Shown piece by piece: positions 26,470 through 35,653 of a stretch of 64,000 nucleotides of DNA. Origin of the DNA: Candidatus Eisenbergiella intestinipullorum (GTDB taxonomy: Bacteria > Bacillota > Clostridia > Lachnospirales > Lachnospiraceae). Numbering within the stretch: the stretch's first letter is position 1; the number at the start of each line of letters is the position of its first letter. Location of the stretch: positions 1-64,000 of the forward strand of contig DWWH01000012.1 in the NCBI GenBank assembly GCA_019119815.1. Direction: 5' to 3'. Under the pieces are notes generated by a model. The model saw only the letters and a list, made by a program, of their open reading frames with translations. It was not told the DNA's origin and ran no database searches. The position numbers and the translations under genes were made by a program.

Positions 26470-27755
26470 TGAATGGCAATAATGTAATAGAAGTAAATCA
26501 TATCAATAAATCTTTTCGTGTTTATCAGGATAAATCACATCAATTGAAAGATGCAGTTATTTTTAGGAACAGTAAATATGAAATCAGAAATGTAATTAAA
26601 GACATAAGTTTTTCAGTAAAAAAAGGAGAAGCTGTTGGGCTTATAGGGAAAAATGGATGTGGAAAAAGTACGACTTTAAAAATGCTGACTAAAATTTTAA
26701 AGCCGGATAGTGGAAATATATCTATCAAAGGAAGGGTTTCCAGTCTGATAGAACTTGGAGCGGGCTTTCATCCTGATATGAGCGGGCGCGAAAATATTTA
26801 TATTAACGCTTCGATTTTCGGAATTAAAGAAAAGGAAATCACCAGAAGGATGGATTCCATTATCCAATTTTCGGAATTAGAGGAATATATTGACAATCCG
26901 GTTAGAACTTATTCTTCCGGAATGTATACCAGACTTGCTTTTTCTGTAGCCATCAATGTGGATGCCGATATTCTTTTGATCGATGAAATCCTTGCTGTTG
27001 GTGATGCGAGCTTCCAGGCGAAATGTTTTAATAAATTAAGAGAGATGAAGGAAGAAGGGGTTACCATCGTATTGGTTTCTCATTCTCTGCAGCAGGTGGA
27101 ACAAATATGTAATCGGGCTCTTTGGATCGATAAGGGGCTGATCCGTATGGAGGGAAGTCCCCGAAAGGTCTGCAATGAATATCTGAATGAGATGGATCAG
27201 CAAAGACGAAAAAGAATGAAGCAGGAAATAACAGGCGGGAACAGCAAAGCAGATACCAGCTGTTATGAACTGACGGAATTTTGCGGACCGGATGCGCAAC
27301 GGGAACGGACGAGCAACATTTATTTTACTGGCATTAGATTGGAAAATGAAAATGGCGAGGAATGCTGCGAAGTAGGCGTAAATGAAAATTTCTCTTTTGT
27401 AATGGATTACAAGGATGAAAAACCCGGACGAAAGGTTAATTTTAGACTGCGTATCTTTCGCGAAGACTGGATCATGTGCTATGAAACTTCCTTAACACTC
27501 GAAAACAATAAAACCATAGTGACCAGATCAACTGGTGAAGTCAGGTGTTTCATTGAAAATGCATTGCTTACATGTAAGTATATTGTTGATTTTGAAATTA
27601 CGGATGACAGCGGAGATTATCTCGACAGGGCGCTGCGTCTGATTGAATTTAGGATCACAAATGATTGTGACCATGAAAATGGTGTTGTTCATATGAAGCA
27701 TCAATGGATGGTAGATGGTGAACAAATAAAGAAAACTACATTTTCTCGAGGATGA
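26469..27755 (+). CDS. wzt: Polysaccharide ABC exporter ATPase with C-terminal carbohydrate-binding domain
   Basis: A 428-residue Wzt. Walker A is GKNGCGKST (60-68), the signature is YSSGMYTRLAF and Walker B is ILLIDEILAVGD. Residues of about 285-420 form the beta-rich Wzt-C domain that in characterised O-antigen exporters recognises the capped chain end. The ATPase half is nearly the same as in the Wzt-Glf fusion, but the protein ends where the mutase would begin. The ATG at 26469 overlaps the permease stop; a longer frame from 26403 lies inside the permease and is unlikely. It overlaps the next gene as ATGA. Confidence 0.92.
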   Translation: MNGNNVIEVNHINKSFRVYQDKSHQLKDAVIFRNSKYEIRNVIKDISFSVKKGEAVGLIGKNGCGKSTTLKMLTKILKPDSGNISIKGRVSSLIELGAGFHPDMSGRENIYINASIFGIKEKEITRRMDSIIQFSELEEYIDNPVRTYSSGMYTRLAFSVAINVDADILLIDEILAVGDASFQAKCFNKLREMKEEGVTIVLVSHSLQQVEQICNRALWIDKGLIRMEGSPRKVCNEYLNEMDQQRRKRMKQEITGGNSKADTSCYELTEFCGPDAQRERTSNIYFTGIRLENENGEECCEVGVNENFSFVMDYKDEKPGRKVNFRLRIFREDWIMCYETSLTLENNKTIVTRSTGEVRCFIENALLTCKYIVDFEITDDSGDYLDRALRLIEFRITNDCDHENGVVHMKHQWMVDGEQIKKTTFSRG

Positions 27756-29623
27756 ATAGCGGCAGGGATATGAATATAAAAATTTTTGTGTCTCATTCTC
27801 CTGATCATCATGATAAGGAAATAAAGGACAGTCGTATCTACGTCAATATAGAGGCTGGTGCTGCTCTGAGCGGGCAGAAAACTGACTGCGGAGACGATAC
27901 CGGAGATAATATCTCTTACAAAAATGCGTCCTACTGTGAATTGACTACACAATATTGGGCATGGAAAAATATAGATGCCGATTATTATGGATTTTGCCAT
28001 TATCGCAGATATTTTTCTTTTAGCCCAGAAAATTTAAAGGAAAGCAGATGGTATCGGGTGGAGTATCCATTTTTTGAACCTCGTGCTTTACAGAAAATAT
28101 GTGTAGATGATAATACTGTAAGCAGTATTGTTCCGCAATATGATTTTATTGTGGCAAAAGGAATCGATACCAGGTTGCTGAATGGAAGCAACAACGTATT
28201 TGATCATTATGCGGAAGCGCCGGCATTAAAGGTAAAAGATCTGAAAACTGTATTGCAGATAATTGAAGAAAAGTATCCGGAATATCAATCTGCAGCTAAC
28301 AAATATCTCTTCGGCCATATTTTTTACCCTTGTAATATGTTTATAGCGAGGAAGGATTTGTTCGAAGAATATTCTGAATTCGTTTTTGGAGTTTTGGAAG
28401 AATTTGAAAACAGGTGTGATCTCAGCGATTATTCCAGAGAAGCTTACAGAACGCCAGGGCATTTGGGAGAAAGAATTTTAGGAATTTATTATACTTATCT
28501 GAAAGAAAAAAATCAATATCGATTGAAAGAGATGCAGCAGGTGTTTTTTCAAAATGTAGAGGAAATTACAGTACCACTGCCTGTAAAGAATGAAATTCCG
28601 ATAGTGCTTGCCGCTAACAACTCTTTCGTTCCCATCCTGAGCACCTGTATTCAGTCTATCATAGAAAAGGCTAATCCGCAGTATTTTTATGGATTATATA
28701 TCCTGCATACAGATATTCCAAAAGAAAAACAGGATATTATAAAACGGCAGATAATTCACTATGAGAATACCAAAATATTATTTATAAATGTAAGTGCTGT
28801 AGTATCAGGGTATCAGCTAAGGGCCAAGGCGCATATATCGACAGAAACTTTTTTCAGATTCATTGCTCTTGAGCTGATGAAAAATTATGAAAAGATTATT
28901 TATCTGGACTGCGATACGATTGTTCAAAGGGATATAGCGGAACTATATCACATAAATATTGGAAAATGTATGGCAGGAGCAGCATCAGATCCCGACTTTA
29001 TCGGGCAATGCTTTAAAAAAAATACGGATACCGGAAAATATGCGAAAGAATTTTTAAAAGTAGATCCTATGAGTTATTTTCAGGCAGGTGTACTGATCAT
29101 CAATATTACGGCTTTCCGGGAGAGATATTCGATGGACGATCTGCTTGCTATGTCGGAGGAGACACGCTATCGCTATTCTGATCAGGACGTACTTAATATT
29201 GTTTGCAATGGGAATTGGTTTAACATCGGTATGGGATGGAATATGCTTACGGATTGCGATCATACGAGGATATCAAACGTGATCCGTTGTGCTCCCAGGT
29301 CTATTCTAGAAGAATATGAAGAAGCCAGGATCGATCCGTTTATTATTCATTATGCCGGGTTCATGAAACCATGGAACCGTCTGGGAGAAGATTTTGGAGA
29401 TGTATTCTGGAAGGTTGCAAGAAGAAGCGGTTGTTATGAGGAGCTTTTAGATATTTTGAAAATAGGGCCGCCCACAGCTGCAGAAGAAGTAAATGGAGTA
29501 GTTTCCCTTTATAATCGTATATTTCCGGAAACCGGAATGATAAGGAAAAGCATCAGAGTATATATTAAGCCATTGTTCTACAAAAGTAAAATTGGAATGA
29601 AGATCATTAAATATATGAGCTGA
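27752..29623 (+). CDS. Fusion glycosyltransferase: DUF4422 + family 8
   Basis: A 623-residue protein. Residues 6-245 are a DUF4422 domain (IKIFVSHSPDHHDKE, CELTTQYWAWKNI, YGFCHYRRYFSF, GHLGERILGIYYTY). Residues of about 285-560 are a GT8 domain (EIPIVLAANNSFVPIL, then IIYLDCDTIVQRDI near 385, YFQAGVLIINI, SDQDVLNIV, IIHYAGFMKPW). Both halves look intact, so it should add two sugars. The GT8 half belongs to the LgtC-like branch and differs from the three GT8-only paralogues. It is coupled to wzt by an ATGA overlap. A separate DUF4422 protein is at 10953. Confidence 0.88.
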   Translation: MNSGRDMNIKIFVSHSPDHHDKEIKDSRIYVNIEAGAALSGQKTDCGDDTGDNISYKNASYCELTTQYWAWKNIDADYYGFCHYRRYFSFSPENLKESRWYRVEYPFFEPRALQKICVDDNTVSSIVPQYDFIVAKGIDTRLLNGSNNVFDHYAEAPALKVKDLKTVLQIIEEKYPEYQSAANKYLFGHIFYPCNMFIARKDLFEEYSEFVFGVLEEFENRCDLSDYSREAYRTPGHLGERILGIYYTYLKEKNQYRLKEMQQVFFQNVEEITVPLPVKNEIPIVLAANNSFVPILSTCIQSIIEKANPQYFYGLYILHTDIPKEKQDIIKRQIIHYENTKILFINVSAVVSGYQLRAKAHISTETFFRFIALELMKNYEKIIYLDCDTIVQRDIAELYHINIGKCMAGAASDPDFIGQCFKKNTDTGKYAKEFLKVDPMSYFQAGVLIINITAFRERYSMDDLLAMSEETRYRYSDQDVLNIVCNGNWFNIGMGWNMLTDCDHTRISNVIRCAPRSILEEYEEARIDPFIIHYAGFMKPWNRLGEDFGDVFWKVARRSGCYEELLDILKIGPPTAAEEVNGVVSLYNRIFPETGMIRKSIRVYIKPLFYKSKIGMKIIKYMS

Positions 29624-29656
29624 AATGAACTATAAAAACTAAGGGGGAAATGATTA

Positions 29657-31921
29657 ATGAACGTTGATTTCACAAAAAAGCCTGGCAAAACTGCAGAAAG
29701 AGAACTTTATCCGGATTTTGATAAGCCGTTGGTATCTGTTATTACACCTTTCTACAATGCCGGAAAATATTTTGCAGAGACGTTTAATTCTGTTGTTAAT
29801 CAGACCTTCCCCTGGTTTGAATGGATCATTGTAAATGATGGGAGTACACAAAAGGAAGATATCGAACTTCTTCACCGACTGGCTGAAACAGATAGAAGAA
29901 TTACCGTAATCACGCAGGAAAATGGCGGCTTATCGTGTGCCAGAAATACAGGAATTGCAAACAGTAATACAGAATTGATCGCCCCTCTTGATGCGGATGA
30001 TCTTATCGCGCCAACCTATCTGGAATGCTTATATTGGGGACTTTACTATAATGCGGATGCGGCATGGGCCTATACAAGCAGCTATGGCTTTCACGACCAG
30101 GAATATGTCTGGCAATACCCCTTTAACGCAGAACGTCTTAAAACATATAATTTCCTTAACTATGCTGCAATGATCCGGAAAAAGGATGCGTTGGAAATTG
30201 GCGGGTATAAGGTTGAGAAATGGTCCTATTATGAGGATTGGCGTTTTTGGCTGGAAATGCTTGGAAAAAGCAAGTATCCAGTTCATATCGCAAGCTGCCT
30301 GTTTTGGTACCGCAGACTGGAAAGCGGTATGTTATCTACGATAAATAAAGACCCGGAAAGAGTAAAATTCTGCCAGAATATTATTGAGAATGCAGCCCAA
30401 AACGCAGATGGACAGGTAGAGGCCGTGGAGTATCCATTCAAAATGTCCCAAGAGTCCTTTTACATACCGGAGTACAAAGAATGGACGATGCGCGCATACA
30501 GGGAGCATGAAAGGATCCGGGTCCTGTGGCTGATTCCGTGGATGATGATGGGCGGCGCTGATAAATTCAATTTGGATGCGATTTCCGGTTTAAAAGAAAA
30601 TAACATTGACAGCTTTATTCTTACCACTCAATCGGGTACTAATGAATGGCGTCAAAAATTTGAAGACTATACAGATGAAATTTTCTGTATGCCGGATTTC
30701 CTCGACCCGGTTCATTATATAGAATTTGTGAGCTATTTTATCCAGACAAGGGAAATCGATGTTTTGATGGTCACGGATTCATATGACGGATATTATATGC
30801 TGCCGTGGCTGAGAAAGCATTTCCCGGATCTGGTGATAATGGATTATGTTCATATGGAGGAATGGTATTGGAGAAAAGGCGGATATGCGAGGACTTCGGC
30901 AGCCCTGGGATGGGTTTTGGAAAAAACATTTGTGTGCAATAGTTCGACTCGGAATGTATTGGTAGAACAATTTGGCCGGAAGGAAGAGACGGTTGATGTT
31001 CTTTATATAGGAGTGGATCAGCACTACTTTAACAGGAATTTAGTGAAAGAAGGGTTTCTGCATCAGAAATTAAAGCTGGAGGCAAAACAAAAGATCATTT
31101 TATTCCCATGCAGGATTCACCCGCAAAAAAGACCTTTTTTCATGCTGGATATCGCATGGAGGGTTCATCAACAGATTCCGGAAATTGTTTTTGTTGTGGC
31201 GGGAGATGGAGGACAGCTTCAGGAACTCAAACAGGAAGTTTCCGTGCGCAAAATGGACGCCTTTGTTTTCTGTATCGGCCAGATTGACGATATGAGGGCG
31301 TGCTACAAGGACAGCGTTTTAACGCTGATCTGCTCTTTGAAAGAAGGGCTCTCGCTTACTGCATATGAATCGCTTTCCATGGGAGTTCCGGTTGTAAGCA
31401 GTGATGTAGGCGGGCAGAAAGATCTGATTGGAAAAGATGTAGGAGCGCTGATACCTCTTCGCCAGAAAGAATGGGAAGACTTTGACAAGAGAGAATTTGA
31501 TCAGGAAGAAAGGGATGAATATGTGGAACAGATAGTTCGAATCCTGAAAGATCCGATTCTCTATCAAAAACTTTCTGATAATTGTAGGGATAAGATTGAA
31601 AAAATGTTTTCAATTGATAAGATGGTGCAGAAATTATCAGAAGAAATATATTTCCTGAGAAATGACGGAGAATCCGAAATAAAGCGAAAAGAATTATCTG
31701 AAAAAATGCAGCAGTTTTGTTCTTTTCCAGATGATTATTATACTATGTATCATATGTGGAGAAGAAAGGATGAGGAATGTGAGGAAGTCTGGAGGGAACG
31801 ATGCTGGTTTGAAGCGTTATGGAAAGAAGGAAAAGTTAAACGGCTTATTTATATAGCAAAAGAAAGAATGGGAATCCATTTGGCTGGGTGTATTGATAAG
31901 ATCAAAAAGATTTTTTCCTAA
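29657..31921 (+). CDS. Fusion glycosyltransferase: family 2 + family 4
   Basis: A 754-residue protein with an N-terminal GT2 domain (VSVITPFYNAGKYF near 26-39, VNDGST, GGLSCARNTGI, PLDADDLIAP) and a C-terminal GT4 domain from about residue 295. The latter has LIPWMMMGGADKFNL for the acceptor side, ILFPCRIHPQKRPFF near 483 and the EX7E motif in EGLSLTAYESLSMG near 562. The remaining tail is charged and helical. A Shine-Dalgarno GGGGGAAATG precedes the ATG at 29657. A two-enzyme fusion of inverting and retaining transferases could build a disaccharide step. Sugars unknown. Confidence 0.88.
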   Translation: MNVDFTKKPGKTAERELYPDFDKPLVSVITPFYNAGKYFAETFNSVVNQTFPWFEWIIVNDGSTQKEDIELLHRLAETDRRITVITQENGGLSCARNTGIANSNTELIAPLDADDLIAPTYLECLYWGLYYNADAAWAYTSSYGFHDQEYVWQYPFNAERLKTYNFLNYAAMIRKKDALEIGGYKVEKWSYYEDWRFWLEMLGKSKYPVHIASCLFWYRRLESGMLSTINKDPERVKFCQNIIENAAQNADGQVEAVEYPFKMSQESFYIPEYKEWTMRAYREHERIRVLWLIPWMMMGGADKFNLDAISGLKENNIDSFILTTQSGTNEWRQKFEDYTDEIFCMPDFLDPVHYIEFVSYFIQTREIDVLMVTDSYDGYYMLPWLRKHFPDLVIMDYVHMEEWYWRKGGYARTSAALGWVLEKTFVCNSSTRNVLVEQFGRKEETVDVLYIGVDQHYFNRNLVKEGFLHQKLKLEAKQKIILFPCRIHPQKRPFFMLDIAWRVHQQIPEIVFVVAGDGGQLQELKQEVSVRKMDAFVFCIGQIDDMRACYKDSVLTLICSLKEGLSLTAYESLSMGVPVVSSDVGGQKDLIGKDVGALIPLRQKEWEDFDKREFDQEERDEYVEQIVRILKDPILYQKLSDNCRDKIEKMFSIDKMVQKLSEEIYFLRNDGESEIKRKELSEKMQQFCSFPDDYYTMYHMWRRKDEECEEVWRERCWFEALWKEGKVKRLIYIAKERMGIHLAGCIDKIKKIFS

Positions 31922-31959
31922 ATAATAGGGCGGCTGGAAACAGGAGGAAACAAGACAAA

Positions 31960-33885
31960 ATGAAGTATGGAGTCGTTGTGTGTAAAGAAACATTAAATAT
32001 AGGAGATGATATACAAAGCTATGCGGCTTCATTGCTGCTTCCCCAAGTTGACTATTATATTGAGCGGGAACATTTGGATGTGTTTCGTCCGGAGGAAGAA
32101 GAACCTGTAAATGCTATTATAAATGGATGGCTGATGAATAATAAGTTAGGATGGCCTGTTTCCTCCTGTATCAATCCGCTATATATTTCCATACACTTTG
32201 TAGAAAATGATAATCTTCTGGTAGGGACAGATTTTCTGGATGGAGTAGGCGGGGAAGATTTGAAGGCACACGAGCCGATAGGATGCCGTGACACAGAGAC
32301 ACAGAAGATCCTTGAGAGCAAAGGGATTAAGACATGGTTTAGCGGTTGCTTAACACTAACGCTGCCCTATATGCCGGAAAAACATTCAGAAAAGGATTAT
32401 GTGTGCTTGACAGATGTTTCAGATGATGTAGTGGAATACGTGAAAAGGAAATATCCGGAACTAGAAATAAGGGAAATAGAGCATGTTCCGTTGAAGAAGC
32501 CACCACTTGTGAATAGAGATGCCGGGTGGGAAAGACGTTTTTCTGAAGTAAAAGAATTACTCAAACTTTATCAGAACGCTAAGGCTGTAATTACAACAAG
32601 AGTACACTGTGCTCTTCCGTGTCTGGCAATGCAGACGCCTGTATTGCTCCTTAAAGAAGAGAACTCTTTTGATTCAGGACGCTTTAGCGGCTTAGAGGAA
32701 CTGGTTCATTCTGGAAGTTCGAAGGACTTTTTGGCGGGAAGATTTGACTATGATCTGAATCATCCTCCTAAAAATAAAGAAGAGTACAAAAAAATAAGAG
32801 ACGGCATTTTATGTGAAGTAAACAGATTCCTGAATAGTAATAAAATATGTACTATAGAATTACAAAATCGTTTTAAACAATATGATGCTTTATGGGAAAA
32901 AAGAGCTTTATGGAAAGAAGAGATTTTTTTAAAACTTGAAAAAAGGCATACAGAAAAGTGGAATTTATACCATCAAACTACAGAGGAAATGGGGAAAGAG
33001 ATGAAATCTATGCGGCATGAGCTGTATAGATTAAAGAAATGGAGTGAAGAGCTGGAAGAAGGCAAAAAATGGTTAAGCAGTCAAAATAATCAATTAGTAA
33101 ATGAAAATAGTATGTTGCATGAGTGGACTCAGGAGCAGGATAAAGCAAAAAACTGGTTATTGGAGAAAAATGATAATTTAGAAAAGGAAAGAGATATTTT
33201 ATGGGGGGCTTTATTAAAGAGGACGCATCCTGATAAAACCAGATTTTATCATATTATTAGTCTGGGATATAATTGTGAGATTTCATTTAGAATCAGGGAT
33301 TATTATGGAAAGCTGGACTCTACAATATATAGTTGGTGTTATATTAAAAACCGCAAAGACTTCCTGAAAAGTCTTGATGATCCAAATTGTTTAGTTGATG
33401 ATGAAAAGTATTTAAATTCAAATGGAATGTATCAATGTAAAAATTATGATATTCTATTTCATACGAAAGTTTCAAAAGAAGAGCTTTTTAGTGAAAACGA
33501 AGAGATCCGATCGGCAGCAGAAAAAAAAGCACAGATTGAAATGAAAGAACGCTATACGTATCTTTCTCAAAAATTTCAATCTATTGTTAGAAGCAAAGAG
33601 GATACTTTATATATTATAAAAATGCAGCCATGGGAAAATGATGTGGAAAAAAATATGCAATTCCTTAGAGAACTGCAAAAGAAATTTACAGATTTTACTT
33701 CATCTGATTGCTTCAGGATCCTTGTTGTCCTTGAAAAAAAAATACAAAATCTCCCATTGCTTGCATTGGAAAATCAAAAACTGTATATTCGTTTTGTTGA
33801 TTATTATGCGGCAGATGGTGAAACAGAAAACGGAGGAGATCTAGAGGGATGGAAATCTATTTTGAGTGAATTTGAATATGATTGA
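31960..33885 (+). CDS. Fusion: polysaccharide pyruvyltransferase-like + coiled coil + DUF1796
   Basis: A 641-residue protein. Residues 1-265 match the polysaccharide pyruvyl transferase (CsaB/WcaK) fold: MKYGVVVCKETLNIGDDIQS at the start and AVITTRVHCALPCLAMQTPVLLL near 210-232, with the family's conserved R-x-H. Residues of about 300-410 are a long charged helix with heptad-like repeats, probably a coiled coil. Residues 425-635 match DUF1796, a papain-like cysteine peptidase-type family, with HIISLGYNCEISFRIRDY at its start and Cys near 438 in the expected place. The first part would add pyruvate ketals from phosphoenolpyruvate. The role of the DUF1796 part is unknown. The AGGAGG site fits the 31960 ATG. 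Confidence 0.8.
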   Translation: MKYGVVVCKETLNIGDDIQSYAASLLLPQVDYYIEREHLDVFRPEEEEPVNAIINGWLMNNKLGWPVSSCINPLYISIHFVENDNLLVGTDFLDGVGGEDLKAHEPIGCRDTETQKILESKGIKTWFSGCLTLTLPYMPEKHSEKDYVCLTDVSDDVVEYVKRKYPELEIREIEHVPLKKPPLVNRDAGWERRFSEVKELLKLYQNAKAVITTRVHCALPCLAMQTPVLLLKEENSFDSGRFSGLEELVHSGSSKDFLAGRFDYDLNHPPKNKEEYKKIRDGILCEVNRFLNSNKICTIELQNRFKQYDALWEKRALWKEEIFLKLEKRHTEKWNLYHQTTEEMGKEMKSMRHELYRLKKWSEELEEGKKWLSSQNNQLVNENSMLHEWTQEQDKAKNWLLEKNDNLEKERDILWGALLKRTHPDKTRFYHIISLGYNCEISFRIRDYYGKLDSTIYSWCYIKNRKDFLKSLDDPNCLVDDEKYLNSNGMYQCKNYDILFHTKVSKEELFSENEEIRSAAEKKAQIEMKERYTYLSQKFQSIVRSKEDTLYIIKMQPWENDVEKNMQFLRELQKKFTDFTSSDCFRILVVLEKKIQNLPLLALENQKLYIRFVDYYAADGETENGGDLEGWKSILSEFEYD

Positions 33886-33962
33886 CTCAATGTACAATAT
33901 TATTTTTATAGTACAATCGTTCATGTTGCCAATGGAGTTTGTAATGTAAAGATGTGTAGCCT

Positions 33963-33990
33963 TTGAGTATTGGTTATTGTAAGTTATAAT
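33963..33990 (+). promoter_or_regulatory. Predicted promoter of the GtrII-like gene
   Basis: TTGAGT (33963-33968), a 16-base spacer and a perfect TATAAT (33985-33990) lie 31 bases before the ATG at 34022. The Gtr pair may thus be transcribed independently of the upstream operon. Confidence 0.55.
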
Positions 33991-34021
33991 GTATATTAGA
34001 TTGATGTTGAATGGAGGAAAA

Positions 34022-35497
34022 ATGGTTTCTTTTATAATCCAAAAAGAAAAGACTTGTATATTAAAAATATTTATATTAGTAATCCTGTTCTTTGGAATTA
34101 ATATATATATGAGTTTCGCTACTGATACATATTCGACATTTTCAATGGGATTTCGTGCCGCGGCTTGGGATATGTTTATAAGAAATGGTAGACCAGTAGT
34201 TGCGCTCTTATATGCACTATATTATATAAGTGGCCTGCCAAATCTTTATTTTTATTATATTTCAACTATTCTGGCATTGCTTTTTTTAGGTGTATCAATT
34301 TGGATGTTCCAAAAGATATTAGAGAAGTATGGAATTAAAGAAAATATAAGAATTGTATTATCATTTATTTCAATAGCTAATATTTTTATCATAGAATACT
34401 TTATGTTTATAGAGAAGAGCGGTTTTATGTTGGCGATTCTTCTTAATATTGTTGGGATATATCTGATTAATCTATTTTTTGAGCAAGGAGTAAAAAAGTA
34501 CTATATATTTTCAATAATTGCGATTATATTTGCAATATTCACATATCAAGGAACGATTGCATTATTTGCAATTTTGAGCGTGCCCTTTGCCTTTAAACGT
34601 GCAAAGGATTTTGGGGATTATTTTCTTAAAATTTTGGCTATAGGAGTTGCATATGGAATTCCTATTGTTATAGATATAGTTACACTTAAAATGGTCTTTA
34701 AAAGTGCTAGAATTGCAGAGAAAGTGGATTATATTTCTAATGCCAAAAATTTATTATCGGGATTAGCATATAATAGTACAATGACATTTGATGTTTTGCC
34801 AAAATATTTTTTTCAGATTATTATACTTGTGGTTTTACTTGCTACGATTATACTTATCATAATTAATAGAGCAAATATTCTATTTGGAATTATCAATCTC
34901 TTAGTTATTGTGTCAGCAGCGTTCATCCTTTCGGCTGCTAGCATTTTTCAAGGATCAGGCTGGTGGGCAATGCGTGTGGTATATCCTATGGCAAGTGTTG
35001 TCGGGGCATTGGCTATCAATTTGTATATGAATTATCGAATGGCAGAATCTAGTAAAGCTAGAAGTCTAGCAAAGCGTATGGTTACTTTTGCAATAGGATT
35101 TTTGCTCACAATACAATACTTTTCTTTTAACAGGATTTATATAGATAAGTATAAACTAAATGCTCTGGATGAGTATAGATATAATTATATTGGTCAGGCA
35201 ATAGACGATTATCAAGAAAATACAGGAATAGAAATAAAGAAAATTGCATTTTATAGCGATGCAGAAAAGATATATCCACCATATCCCAACTTATACTGCC
35301 AAGGTGATTTAGTTGTAAGTGCCTTTTATACAGATTGGAGCGATATAAAGGCTTTAAATTATTACCTTGGAGGTAATTATGAGAAGATAGATCCATTAGA
35401 TGAATATGTGACATATTTTGCCGAAAGAAATTGGGACAGACTATCGTCGAATCAACTATTATTTGAAAAAGATACTTTACATATTTGCATATATTAA
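34022..35497 (+). CDS. GtrII-like polytopic membrane glycosyltransferase
   Basis: A 491-residue protein with about 11 hydrophobic helices and a soluble C-terminal domain of about 110 residues (from NRIYIDKYKLN). Acidic/Arg-containing loops early in the chain (DTYSTF, FRAAAWDMFIRNGRP) fit GtrII-type glucosyltransferases, which use a polyprenyl-phosphate sugar outside the membrane. The ATG at 34022 is preferred because GGAGG precedes it by four bases. The frame extends 11 codons upstream. The DNA is among the most AT-rich of the window. A GtrB-type synthase follows after a long inverted repeat, giving the classical donor-maker plus transferase pair. A flippase of GtrA type was not found. Confidence 0.72.
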   Translation: MVSFIIQKEKTCILKIFILVILFFGINIYMSFATDTYSTFSMGFRAAAWDMFIRNGRPVVALLYALYYISGLPNLYFYYISTILALLFLGVSIWMFQKILEKYGIKENIRIVLSFISIANIFIIEYFMFIEKSGFMLAILLNIVGIYLINLFFEQGVKKYYIFSIIAIIFAIFTYQGTIALFAILSVPFAFKRAKDFGDYFLKILAIGVAYGIPIVIDIVTLKMVFKSARIAEKVDYISNAKNLLSGLAYNSTMTFDVLPKYFFQIIILVVLLATIILIIINRANILFGIINLLVIVSAAFILSAASIFQGSGWWAMRVVYPMASVVGALAINLYMNYRMAESSKARSLAKRMVTFAIGFLLTIQYFSFNRIYIDKYKLNALDEYRYNYIGQAIDDYQENTGIEIKKIAFYSDAEKIYPPYPNLYCQGDLVVSAFYTDWSDIKALNYYLGGNYEKIDPLDEYVTYFAERNWDRLSSNQLLFEKDTLHICIY

Positions 35498-35520
35498 TTC
35501 AAACTTTGTATATGAATAAA

Positions 35521-35614
35521 TGTCTATGCGCCTTGAAAATTCAACAAGTTTTGGCCATAAAATAGCATGCAAGCATCTGACTTAGTATAATTGAATTTTC
35601 AAGGTACATAGGCA
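35521..35614. repeat. 24-bp imperfect inverted repeat between GtrII and GtrB genes
   Basis: The left arm (35521-35544) and the complement of the right arm (35591-35614) agree at 21 of 24 positions, with an uninterrupted CCTTGAAAATTCAA core. They enclose 46 bases. No T-run follows. It could be a small MITE-like element, a recombination site pair, or an attenuator in the RNA leading to the GtrB gene. Confidence 0.75.
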
Positions 35615-35653
35615 AAATTTTTGTGCGAAGTCTGAATTGAAAAAGGAAATATT

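Noticed and set aside
35521..35614. Possible rRNA-operon fragment because of the CCTTGAAAATTCAA core
   Set aside because: Only this short core is reminiscent of leader or trailer sequences around rRNA operons. No rRNA sequence adjoins it.
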